The translations under genes were made by a program, and so were the position numbers. A stretch of 64,000 nt of DNA from Centroberyx gerrardi. Lineage: Eukaryota; Chordata; Actinopteri; Beryciformes; Berycidae. Numbering within the stretch: position 1 is the stretch's first letter; each line of letters starts with the position of its first letter. Of this stretch, positions 27,291 to 36,554 are shown piece after piece. Under the pieces are notes generated by a model that did no database searches, had not been told where the DNA came from, and saw only the letters and a program-made list of their open reading frames with translations. The stretch is taken from the NCBI RefSeq assembly GCF_048128805.1, contig NC_136016.1, positions 14,066,676-14,130,675 of the forward strand, in the 5' to 3' direction.

Positions 27291-28957
27291 CATTTTGTCA
27301 TCATCTCCAATCATTCAACAGCAAAGATAAGAGTATTAACGAAACTTCAGGGCATCCTGGTGGCTCAGTTGGCTATGGTGCATACCATGTACCCACAACG
27401 TCCTGGGTTCAAATCTGGCCTGTTGCATGTCAACCCCCCTGCTCTCCTCTATTTAAATTCCCACTGAGGCCACACATGTTTGTTAACGGGACCCCCCAAA
27501 TGGTTTCTGTTCTGTAACATGATGAATCTCTTTCTTGTACTCCAGGGAGACCGTTTTGGAGGAGCTTTGGATGCAGCAGCCAAGCAGTTCAGCAAGGCAT
27601 TTGACAGCGGTATGCTGCCCATGGAGTTTGTCAACAAGATGAAGAAGGATGGCAAGCTGATCATGGGCATTGGGCACAGGGTCAAATCGGTGAGCAGTAC
27701 TTAGCCTTTCACACCACCTAACTGAAGAGCTTATTACTTAAATTAGTTGATCAAAACAAGACACAAAAATGCGGTTTTGTTCCTCAGCTATATAGTATGG
27801 GTTTATATGCTGTGTCTTTTTTCAGATCAACAACCCAGACATGCGGGTGCAGATTCTGAAGGACTTTGTTAAGCAGCATTTCCCAGCCACGCAGCTGCTG
27901 GACTATGCCTTGGACGTAGAGAAGATCACCACCTCCAAGGTACTTGCTTTGTCAACTCCCACTTCAACCCTTTTTCACAATTGGTCCGTTCTATTATCCA
28001 ACTCAGCGATGGCCCATCATGTGGCCAAACATGACTGGTAAGAGTGGAGCGAAGCATATGAAATGAAGACTTTGGCCCTGAGGCTGCCCATGCAAAAACA
28101 ACAACAACAAAAAACGGTGAAGCATGACCACATATATTTGAACTCAAACAATGCCAGTGCAAAACATTAAGGAAGGTTGGGAGGCTTAATGATCTTTCTC
28201 TGGAATGCAGACAAAATGTTTCCTCTTCGTTATTTTCAGAAACCCAATCTGATCCTGAACGTAGACGGCTTTATTGGAGTTGCCTTTGTGGACCTGCTCA
28301 GAACGTGTGGTGGCTTCACACGGTAAGAACATTAAACTCAGCCTGGGAGAGACTGGTGAGGCGCAAGGGACCATGTTAAGTAATAGAGGATTTTGTACCG
28401 GCAACTGCTGTTAGTGGGATGCACCGATGCCACTTTTTCACCAATACAAATTTAGAGTGCTTACAAAGTATTGGCCAATACCGAGCACTAATCTGATCCA
28501 TTACTTTTAGTGAATATGGCTGGGACCATTAGTTTAGAATGTTTTAATAGCTTTACATTTTCAATTTGTTTTTATTGTTTTATTTGTTTAGGTTTTTATG
28601 GCAGTAAACCAGACAACTGTCTATACTACACATTGCTAGAGAACTGACTTTGGATTAGCACAATATATGTCAGTGTATTGCTAGTTTATCTGAGGACATT
28701 AATTACAAGAGCTTCTTCTGTGTTCTTCATTAAGAATTTGCAAAGTTAATGTTCACTGACTTTGATATCTGTATCGGTGCATCCTGAGTTGATAGTTTGC
28801 TATCTAGTATTGTTTCTCACATGTGTTTGGCTGAATGCTGATTGTTGTTGTTGTTGTTGTTGATGTTCCAGAGATGAAGCAGATGAGTTTGTGGAGATCG
28901 GTGCGCTGAATGGGATCTTTGTCCTTGGCCGGAGTATGGGCTTTATTGGTGAGTCCC

Positions 28958-28998
<41 letters not shown>

Positions 28999-29370
28999 AA
29001 CTTTATTTATAGAGCACTTTTCAAAATATATATAAAATCTGTACAGCTAGAGAGAAAAAAAAATAGTAATAATAAAAATTTTAACACAACAGAAGCATAA
29101 GACAGTCATCATAAGTAATTAAAAACAATCAAATTCATTAAAAGCAATCTTAAAAAAGTGAGTTTTTAAGAGTGATTTAAAAGAGGACACAGTACTAGGG
29201 AAGATGGAGCATCAATGAGTCATATCTGGAGGAGTAATAGAGCAAGACATCTAACTTGTGTCTGTCCTGTTTCAGGCCACTACCTGGACCAGAAGAGGCT
29301 GAAGCAGGGTTTGTACCGCCACCCCTGGGATGACATCTCCTATGTGCTTCCTGAACATATGTCCATGTAA
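10058..29370 (+). CDS. acly: ATP-citrate synthase (ATP citrate lyase)
   Basis: Cytosolic enzyme: citrate + ATP + CoA to acetyl-CoA + oxaloacetate + ADP + Pi, feeding lipid synthesis and histone acetylation. The 27 coding exons are 10058-10216, 10895-11017, 11993-12055, 12499-12689, 13824-13903, 14782-14912, 15454-15572, 16358-16494, 16828-16889, 17783-17900, 18490-18644, 20635-20728, 23617-23758, 24346-24514, 24614-24718, 24849-25045, 25586-25667, 25843-25953, 26051-26178, 26271-26364, 26600-26754, 27074-27224, 27546-27689, 27826-27939, 28240-28322, 28872-28948 and 29276-29370. They join in frame to 1092 residues (human short isoform 1091). Order of domains: ATP-grasp, citrate-binding part ([15 protein letters not shown]), linker, CoA-ligase part with phospho-histidine loop FGHAGACA (His751, human His760), and a C-terminal citrate-synthase-like part ending PEHMSM. 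The Akt/PKA site RTASFSE places its serine at residue 455, as in human. Identification is secure. Confidence 0.97.
11631..11659 (+). repeat. G-rich tract with G-quadruplex potential in ACLY intron
   Basis: A run of GGGTGGGTGGGT units followed by nine Gs, giving at least five adjacent runs of three or more Gs separated by single Ts. This meets the usual G-quadruplex pattern on the plus (coding) strand, inside the intron 11018-11992. Confidence 0.7.
12824..13035. mobile_element. Short hAT-like MITE in ACLY intron
   Basis: The left end AGGATGCACTGATAC and right end GTATTGGTGCATCTCT form imperfect inverted repeats (about 12 of 15 positions). The element is about 212 bp. The same terminal motif appears in a second element at 28416-28785. 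No clear target duplication remains. It lies in the intron 12690-13823. Confidence 0.55.
19141..19270. repeat. Tandem duplication of a 65-bp unit
   Basis: Two adjacent copies, 19141-19205 and 19206-19270, start with TATTGCCTTATTCATAAAG and end in TGGACC. I see one difference between them (A or G near the end), which suggests a recent duplication. It lies in the ACLY intron 18645-20634. Confidence 0.9.
19711..20173. mobile_element. Inverted-repeat DNA element in ACLY intron
   Basis: The left end ATACCCCTTTTCGACCAA is mirrored by TTGGTGGAAAGGGGGTAT at the right, an 18-bp terminal inverted repeat with two differences. The 463-bp interior is GC-richer than the surroundings, carries repeated GAACCGG/CCGGTTC motifs, and has no long frame. 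No convincing target duplication was seen, so the superfamily is not assigned. Confidence 0.65.
21042..21053 (+). other. acly: Possible 12-nt ACLY microexon
   Basis: GGGATTGGAAAG is flanked by the acceptor GGTCACAG and the strong donor GTAAGT, within the same ACLY intron as the 30-nt cassette exon. In phase 1 it would add four residues (G-D-W-K) without breaking the frame. An extended pyrimidine-rich tract lies upstream (20800-21010). I know of no counterpart in mammals, so it may be a chance arrangement. Confidence 0.25.
21791..21820 (+). CDS. acly: ACLY alternative cassette exon (10 residues)
   Basis: A 30-nt stretch lies between the acceptor GTCACAG and the donor GTAGGG, in the 2.9-kb intron between exons 20635-20728 and 23617-23758. 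Both flanking junctions are phase 1, so inclusion keeps frame and adds [10 protein letters not shown] to the linker after AGLPA. Human ACLY has an alternative exon of the same length at the same place, which makes the 1101- versus 1091-residue isoforms. The peptide is not obviously similar to the human one but is likewise Ser/Gly-rich. Length, phase and position support it; splicing is not shown. Confidence 0.6.
27253..27286 (+). repeat. (CA)17 microsatellite
   Basis: A perfect CA dinucleotide run of 34 nt, 28 nt after the ACLY exon that ends at 27224, in intron 27225-27545. Confidence 0.95.
27349..27475 (+). mobile_element. tRNA-derived SINE in ACLY intron
   Basis: A tRNA-like head carries an A box (TGGCTCAGTTGG, 27360-27371) and a B box (GGGTTCAAATC, 27405-27415) about 34 nt apart, as in an RNA polymerase III promoter. 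The sequence between and after does not fold as a full tRNA, and there is no CCA-type end. It is a SINE rather than a tRNA gene. The right boundary is approximate and no target duplication is obvious. Confidence 0.7.
28416..28785. mobile_element. hAT-like MITE in ACLY intron, same family as at 12824
   Basis: The left end GGGATGCACCGATGCCAC and right end GTATCGGTGCATCCT are inverted repeats; the 370-bp interior is AT-rich and non-coding. The termini match the family seen at 12824-13035. No clear target duplication was found. It lies in the intron 28323-28871. Confidence 0.65.
28842..28862 (+). repeat. (TTG)7 run next to an ACLY acceptor
   Basis: A trinucleotide repeat just upstream of the acceptor at 28870-28871. 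It may serve as part of a T-rich splice tract, and length variation could affect splicing of the 77-nt exon that follows. Confidence 0.85.
28958..28998 (+). repeat. (ATG)n microsatellite with retroelement-like flank
   Basis: 41 nt of ATG/GAT repeat starts 9 nt after the ACLY exon ending at 28948. It is followed by AACTTTATTTATAGAGCACTT, a motif common next to microsatellites in fish genomes and probably the 3' end of an old retroelement on the opposite strand. Confidence 0.85.
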
Positions 29371-30420
29371 TCATGACATCACGCAGTGGGACGCACCTCC
29401 GGATGTGATTGCCCAAATCAGGCAGGCAGCATTTCATCGACTCACTTAATCCCTACTCATGACAACTGCTGCCTTGAGAAAACTGGGCAGGATACTGGAA
29501 AGTGGAAATATTGTTTGACCGAGGTATCTGGGTAGAAGGGGAGCACTAGTTTTTATGGAAAAAAGGGGAACCATGTTTTTAGATTTAGATTTTTGACAAA
29601 CTATTTAAATGGGTTGAGATGTAACTTATTCAGTTTTGAAGAGCCAAACCAATGCAAACTGCAGCTACTGCAGCAGCACAAAGTTGATTGGTACTTGGGA
29701 AAATGCACACAAACCTGTTTCACGCAGTTGGTACGAGGGCAGAATTCACAGCACATTTTTATCATGACCCCTGCATTATGGAGGCTGATTAGTTGACCTG
29801 CAGTACGCTAATAGTTGCTGATGGCAGTGATTTTAGCTCGTTCAAGCTCCGCAATACTGTAACTTGTCTTATTTTTATTATTACTATACTTGCAAATTAA
29901 CCAGTGGTTTAGTATTTTATCAGCATTTGCCCTGTTTTAGGCCTTAGGAAGTGTGCTTGGGTATGCTTTCTGGGTGACTGTCTATTGCACCTTAGTATAA
30001 ACACTAGAGCTAATTTTAGTCTGTAAGCTTCCTTCTCCAAATAAATTACACTCCCACTGAGAAAGAGATCTCTGATCTGTGATCAGCACAAGATAAACCA
30101 AAGTAATTTTTAGGAATTAGTTATTGTCCTTGTTAAACAGAGTCACAGATGGTCCAGTGAGGCATCTTTTGGCGAGGGACCATGAAGGCAGTTTGCTTTA
30201 TTTGGGGAATAAGGTATTGCAGGTACTATGGACGTCTGGCCCTGTAAAAGAATTGTTTTTCTGTTAAGACTTGATATCACCTCAAGATGCTTTGTAACTG
30301 CCCACTGTACGGCCTGCTATCTTTGTTTTGCTGTTTTATTTAACTGTGAAATAAATGCTTTGTTTTCGTTTTTTAATATATGCTGTTATATAGTAGTATA
30401 ATAAAGATCTTCTTGTTTTA
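29371..30420 (+). other. acly: ACLY 3' UTR
   Basis: About 1 kb of non-coding sequence between the ACLY stop and two poly(A) signals. No other gene or repeat is recognised in it. Confidence 0.7.
30350..30405 (+). terminator. ACLY poly(A) signals
   Basis: Two AATAAA hexamers, at 30350-30355 and 30400-30405, each followed by T-rich sequence. Either or both could define the end of ACLY mRNA. Confidence 0.7.
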
Positions 30421-31499
30421 CTTTTCATTTTGGCTGTAGTAGTATTTTGTGTAAATCTCTATTGTGGGTTAAGTGTGATCTGACTTAATTCAGTGAAATA
30501 TCTGTGATAGGAGGTGCTGGCTTGATGCTCCAGTGAGTTACCAGCAGTCATCCCCTTTCAGCTAACATCAAAGCTGAGTTTCTACAGAGCTTGCAGCATC
30601 TCAAACCTGCCACCCTTTTTACAATGGTGATGAAGGGTCAGTTCAAATTTGACAAAAACATTGCCTTAAATCAAGAACTTCATTGGGACGATCTTCCTGG
30701 TCTAGGTTAAGGGTTAATCCAGCCTCTGAAACTGGTTGTATGCAGGGGAAAACTGCTTTGGAATTGAGTTTAAATGAATAATGCTCAAAATAAACATTGA
30801 TGTTACTTCTGTTACCCAGGAATATCTGAGTGAGGAAATATGACCAGCCTCTCCATGGATAGAAATCATTCACAATGTGTCCCGAGCTGCTCCTCAGTGA
30901 CAATGAAGCAGGCTTACTGCATGTTTGAAGTTTTTCACCCATATCAAATTTTCCCCCACTTTTATTTTATAGTAATAGTAACAGTTGCTCCTCTTGTACA
31001 GCAGATGTACATTTTTTAATTTAAAACAGTATGGCTGCTTCAAAAAGAGTCATCCCATTTTGGGCTCATGAAATTAATTAAATATCAAGTATCTTTCCTG
31101 TCATTTCAAATTCATTCTCAATGGAATTATACATTAGTATGATATTTCAGCACACAGCAAAACTAGTCCAAATAAGTCTTATATTATTAGAATATTATCG
31201 TGATGTCATAGGATATATAAAAAAAACCCACTATAAAGTATGCTAAGATCAATAGACTCTTAAATACCACAGACGCACTATAAATCACTATATAACTATT
31301 AGATAAGTATAGTGACACCATAGCCATCTGCGCAGGCTCAGTGCGACGTCACGACCTGTAGCTGCTTCCGTATTCTGTCAATTGAGCGTTACGCATGTCA
31401 GTATTTGAATGTTTATTTACTTGCGTTGTATGTACCTATGACTTGTTCCCGAAGATAGCGCAAAGCCTCCCTTTGCAGTTGAGACCGGTACCTGTCGAC
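30421..31499. other. ACLY-KLHL11 intergenic region and KLHL11 5' flank
   Basis: About 1.1 kb separates the genes. The left part is AT-rich and featureless to the eye. The last 170 bp contain the KLHL11 promoter motifs. The human ACLY-KLHL11 neighbourhood is likewise compact. Confidence 0.6.
31329..31371 (+). promoter_or_regulatory. klhl11: Probable TATA-less KLHL11 promoter motifs
   Basis: A GC-richer island in AT-rich flank holds an NRF1-like half site (CTGCGCAGGC, 31328-31337), a CRE-like GACGTCA (31345-31351) and an ETS-like CTTCCG (31365-31370). No TATA box is seen. It lies about 130-170 nt before the chosen ATG. Function is inferred. Confidence 0.4.
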
Positions 31500-33703
31500 A
31501 TGGCAGCGGCAGCCGCAGCACCCACCCCGGAGGACTCCAGCCGGTCCGGGGCGCTAACAGGTGACGGAGAACCGGAGGAGGCCGAGGAGTATTCCTGCTC
31601 GACCCACTGCTCGGAGCTGTCTCGTCGGCAGAACGAGCAGAGGAAGAATGGGCTGTTTTGCGACGTGACGCTGGCCTTCATCACAGGCGGGCCGTCCAGT
31701 GAAAGGGCCCAAACCTTTGAGTTATCCGCCCACCGGTCAGTTTTATCCGCGGCCACGGACTACTTCACCCCGCTGTTTGGCGGGCAGTTTTCCGAATCAC
31801 TGTCGGGGCGAGTGGAGATCAGAGAATGGAGCTCAGAAACGGGACCCGACCCAGAAACGGTGGAAAGCGTCATACAGTTCATGTACACAGGGGAAATGAG
31901 GGTAACCACTGCCAATGTGCACTTAGTGTTGGAACTTGCTGACAGGTAATGTATTACCATGTATTTAATGTGAATCAGAATAAGAAAAATAGATTTCCCT
32001 GTCATTTGCTCATACACACAATAGTATTTAGCCTATGAAACAGAGCCACTAGATGCTAGTCCTATATGCTCAGCCCTTAACATTGAAGTGGTCTGATAAT
32101 TCATGTGCACACTGTCAGGTTCCTGTTGGTGCAGCTGAAGAACTTCTGCGGAGAGTTCCTGAAGAAGAAGCTGAGCCTGACCAACTGTGTGGCGGTGCAC
32201 AGCCTGGCCCACATGTACACCCTGGACCAGCTGGCCCTGCGAGCCGCCGAGATGATTCGACGCAACTTCCACAAAGTCATCCAGGACGACGAATTCTTCA
32301 CGCTGCCCTTCCACCTGGTGCGGGACTGGCTGTCTGACACCGAGATCACTGTGGACTCCGAGGAGGTGCTGTTCGATACCATCGTGAAGTGGGTGCAGCG
32401 AAGCGCAGAGGAGCGAGAGAAGCACTTTGAGGAGCTGTTCCGGCTTTTACGGCTGCCCCAGATCAGGCCTACCTACCTGACGCGGGTGGTGAAAAAGGAG
32501 CCCTTGGTGGCCGACAGCGCAGCTTGCCGGCAGCTGGTGTGCGATGCCCTCGAGGGCCACGCTATTCGCTGTGAGAGCCTCAAGTCAGCCGACGTAGAGC
32601 TCTGCGCCTCCTACATGGCGACGTTCCAGCCGCGCTTTGGCCAGAACATGGACGTTATCATGGTGGTGGGCGGTGTGTCAGAAGGTGGCGACTATTTGAG
32701 TGAGTGCGTGGGCTACTTTGTTTACGAGGACCGCTGGGTCAACCTGCCGCACATTCACAACCACTTAGACGGACATGCCATCGCGGTCACCGACACCCAT
32801 GCGTATGTGGCGGGGTCCATGGAACCGGGCTTTGCTAAGACTGTGGAGCGCTACAACCCCAACCACAACACCTGGGAGCAGGTCAGCAACCTGACCACCC
32901 GCAAGCACTCCTTCGGCCTCACTTGCGTGAAGAACATTCTCTACAGCATCGGCGGCCACGGCAACTTCAGTCCAGGCTTCAAGGACGTCAGCGTCTACGA
33001 GCCTGAGCAGGACAAATGGCACAACCTGGAGTCGGCGCCGAAGATCTTACGAGATGTGAAAACGGTGAGCGTGGATGACCGCTACGTGTACGTGATGGCC
33101 CGGACACCGGTGGACACGGACAACGAGGACGGGCTGAAGACCGTGACCACGCGCTATGACACAGAGAGCCGCCAGTGGCAGGAGGTGGACTCCTTACCGC
33201 TGATCGATAACTACTGTATCTTTCAGATGGCTGTGGCGTCCACCAACTTCTACCACACGGCTTCCTGCTGCCCCAAGAGCTACAAGGTAACAGACGAGAC
33301 GGCTCAGCAGAAAATAAGCAGCCGCATCTCCGACGACATCCTCGAGAGCCTGCCCCCGGAGGTCACCAGCATCGAAGGCGCTGCCATTTGCTACCTGGGC
33401 GAAGACGTCTTCATCATCGGCGGGTGGAAGAACAGCGACGACGTGGACAAGCAGTACCGCAAGGAGGCCTACCGCTACTGCGCCGAAAGGAAGCGCTGGA
33501 TGCTGCTGCCGCCCATGCCCCAGCCGCGCTGCCGAGCCACCGCCTGCCACGTCCGCATCCCGTACCACTTTCTTTACGGCTGCCAGCGCTACCCCATGCC
33601 CCAGAACCTGGCCCGCCAGCGGGACCGCATGCAGCAGATGCAGCAGCTCCACCGGCGCACCCTCACTCTGCGCAGACAGCTGCAGTCTCAGATTGAATGC
33701 TGA
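31500..33703 (+). CDS. klhl11: Kelch-like protein 11 (BTB-BACK-Kelch CUL3 adaptor)
   Basis: Substrate adaptor for CUL3 ubiquitin ligase. Two exons, 31500-31945 and 32119-33703, are joined in frame by a 173-bp intron within an Arg codon. The product has 676 residues; human has 708, the difference being mainly a longer Ala-rich N-terminus. From the start: a short Ala/acidic leader, a BTB domain (about 40-150: [37 protein letters not shown]), a BACK domain (about 155-270: [24 protein letters not shown]) and Kelch repeats ([32 protein letters not shown]). It ends LQSQIEC as in human. The first in-frame ATG is at 31395, but 31500 has a better context (GACATGG) and gives the MAAAA start seen in human. 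Identification is secure. Confidence 0.96.
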
Positions 33704-34715
33704 GGTCTTTTCCACTTCTTGGGGGGGAAAAGCAGCTTGCACATCGCTCAGTTTCTCTCCTCTGTCCAGTTAGCACTTCATCCACTGATGGGCGGCTTGC
33801 TGCTATTCCAACACTTTGTCTTATTTTTTTGAATGAAATGTGTTTGTGGGTTGAACTGGAACAGGTTTGCAGAAAGAGAGTTGGCAAAGATTACAACGTT
33901 TGAAAAGTTTCTATAGAACAGATTAAGGATTGGCAAGACAGTGGGCTAGATTATATTCAGTCTTACCTTAATCATCTTTGCCTTACATAATTAGCTCATG
34001 CCTTACCTTTATTCTCTGTCAGTAAATGCTATAATTACCTCTTGTTATATTATCTGGAAAGATCGGTTCTGTTTGATTTCATCACTGAGCGGCTTAGCTT
34101 TCCATTTGACTTCTGTGATAAAAACTTAGCAGGGTAAATGATGTATGTCTACATTTATTGTGGGGCAGGTTAGGATAAAATGAAACTTTAATAATCCCTG
34201 TCGGGGTATTAATGAAACACAACCAAACAGAGATAAGAAAAACTTTAAGCTTTAATTTTTTTACTGCTCTCCCTATTCTCAACACATTTCTCTTCTACCT
34301 CCATTTTCCTATCTGGGTTTTCCTTTTTGCACAAGGGATTTAAATCTCTTAATGTTGATCTTATGTAGCATGCGTATGCTGAAAGGGACAACCATCAATC
34401 CTAATTTGTTGTTGTTGTCTAAATCTGCACTGTAGAGAAGTGAAGAGGAAAGCACTTATTTTGGGGACCAGACAATCATTTTTTTCCTTCCTTATGACAT
34501 AAACCTGCTTAATACATTGTTGCACTAAAATACATGCAGCTGTTTTGACATTTTTTACAGTTTGTACAGTACTATTTTTTTCCATTCAAATCTATGTTGT
34601 AAATATGCATGATTTTATTTCTTTTAAATACTTCAGCTGAATTGCATTCTTTAATTTCCTAGGCTGCTGAATTTTGGACAGTGCACATTAATAAACATTG
34701 CTGTAAATGCGCCAG
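33704..34715 (+). other. klhl11: KLHL11 3' UTR
   Basis: About 1 kb of AT-rich non-coding sequence from the stop codon to the AATAAA at 34690. Another gene or repeat was not recognised. Confidence 0.55.
34690..34695 (+). terminator. KLHL11 poly(A) signal AATAAA
   Basis: AATAAA in the context CATTAATAAACATTG, the first canonical signal I noticed after the KLHL11 stop. Confidence 0.55.
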
Positions 34716-36024
34716 AGTTAGCCAAGAGGCTATTTTTCATCTGTAGTATGATGAATAACTTGAAAGGTGGAAGCAAAGTAAGATAGACCAAGCAGCCCTT
34801 GTTGTTTTCTTTGACAGATATTTGAAACATTGCTAAAATTAGGATTTTATTTTTCAGAATGGTGAGTAGTGAACAAAGACATGTTTTCTATTGTCTTGGT
34901 AAAAGAAGCTCCACCACAATCTCTGTTATTATCCTATTTCATGCTGCTAGAATATTTTGACTGATGGATCAAGTGCATAAAGATGGTGGCGTCCCGGACT
35001 GACATTTTATATGGTTTTCCCCACAGTTTATATGTCTGAACTAGCAAGAGCATATGTTGACTTATGGACGTATGAAAGGCTCTGAAATGTGTAAAACATA
35101 TTAAACCAGGAAGCAGACATGTTTATGCACATAGTTCAGTGAACATACCCACTCCACACAATTGATTTGATTGGATTTCCCACACAGAAGGACCTGAAAT
35201 ATATATATATGTTAACTTTGATGTTGTGCACTGTTTGCTCTTTGACTTTTATCTTCCTACTCACAATACAGTGTTGTTCTATTGGGACCAGTTGCTAAGT
35301 TCAGTGTATTTCTCTGTACGGTTATAGGGTTTCTTGTTGAAATTGCCAGTGCCTGTGATATCTCCAGCCAAACTCTGTATAAATATTGTTGTGTTAGGCT
35401 TCTGGTGTTGTGAGCTTAACTTTTCTCCATCAGCACACTCAATGTGAACAATATCAATGGATGAGTGAAAATAATTTGATCAGTTCTCAGTGGAGGTTTT
35501 GATTTCATTAATTCTAAGCAAATTCCCTACTGGAAAGTGAAGTGTGCACACAATAGGAGGGTTATAATGTAAGAGAACAGACACAGGCACAGTCTACTCA
35601 GAAGCCTTTTAGGTTGGGTTTCAAATTGACTGATTTTATTATTTGTTTTAGAACTGAAACAAGCCCAGTTTGATATCAGTGGGGAGTTGCTGTCTGATAT
35701 GGTATTATTTCCCAGCTCCATATTCTGATTTCATGCAGCTATGTGTACTTGTAAAGAACATGGTGTGGTTGCACTTATATGTGCAATAGCTGTAAGTAAG
35801 TATACAATCATTTGCATTAAAACAAATATTTCATTGGAATCAGTTTATTGTCATCTGTGAAGACTGAATGAATGAGACATGAGAAATGTTCATCACAACT
35901 GCCACTGGAATGTTCATCCAATTGAAGCCGTTGCCATGGTAACACATCAGCTTTCATGTTTTCACAGCAGTCTCATGCACCAAATCAACACTGATTTCCA
36001 TGACATTATCAAGCATTCTTCTAC

Positions 36025-36070
<46 letters not shown>
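36025..36070 (+). repeat. (TCTA)n microsatellite
   Basis: About eleven tetranucleotide units in tandem; 45 nt further right is a shorter CCAC run (36115-36136). Confidence 0.95.
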
Positions 36071-36071
<1 letters not shown>

Positions 36072-36114
36072 GTCGATCTGTTCTATTGTGTAAAGAAAAC
36101 TAATAGCAAGTCCC

Positions 36115-36136
36115 TCCACCCACCCACCCACCCACC
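36115..36136 (+). repeat. (CCAC)n short tandem repeat
   Basis: About five units of CCAC/CACC following the TCTA microsatellite. Confidence 0.85.
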
Positions 36137-36554
36137 CTCCTAGTGCATTCTGAAATTTAAAACGCATATTTGCAGATCTTTTCTGTGACTACACATTTTG
36201 TGGTCTTCTCAGATGTTGTGAGTCTCATTTACATAAATATTTTTACTTTAGAAGGCTGCAAAAAAATGCCCTAAATGAAGTGGGAACAAAAACACCCCGG
36301 AACCAATTCTGTTTGGTTCATCTAAGTGGGGGAATGCTGCAGGTGTAACAACAGAGGATGTAAACAAATCATCATTGTACCATCACACAATCATTCAAAT
36401 CTGCTGCTCATTGGTTTTAAACTATTCATTTCACAATTATACCTCTTCAAATAAATATACCTCTGCAGCTTATCATTGAATGTAACTTTCGTTTAACGTT
36501 ACTTTACCAAATAGCCGTATTCCTCGCTGGCAAGTACATTTTCTCCGTTTGAAA

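Larger units (their letters stand above)
34716..36554. other. KLHL11-NT5C3B intergenic region
   Basis: About 1.8 kb of AT-rich sequence with a TCTA microsatellite and a CCAC repeat. In human, KLHL10 lies here. I found no Kelch-like frame or exon on either strand. The last 100 bp form the presumed NT5C3B 5' UTR and promoter, without a TATA box. Confidence 0.6.

Noticed and set aside
27360-27420. Possible tRNA gene
   Set aside because: A and B boxes are present, but the acceptor stem and overall cloverleaf do not form, and the tail is SINE-like.
31395-31499. Upstream in-frame ATG extending KLHL11 by 35 residues
   Set aside because: The extension has no resemblance to KLHL11, and the ATG at 31500 has the better context and gives the human-like Ala-rich start.
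33194-33742. 182-residue minus-strand frame opposite KLHL11
   Set aside because: It is an antisense shadow of the GC-rich KLHL11 coding exon with no independent support.
36026-36136. Tandem repeats as a CRISPR-like array
   Set aside because: These are simple 4-nt microsatellites without spacers, and the genome is vertebrate.
34716-36554. Search for KLHL10 remains
   Set aside because: No BTB, BACK or Kelch motif was found on either strand, so no pseudogene was called.
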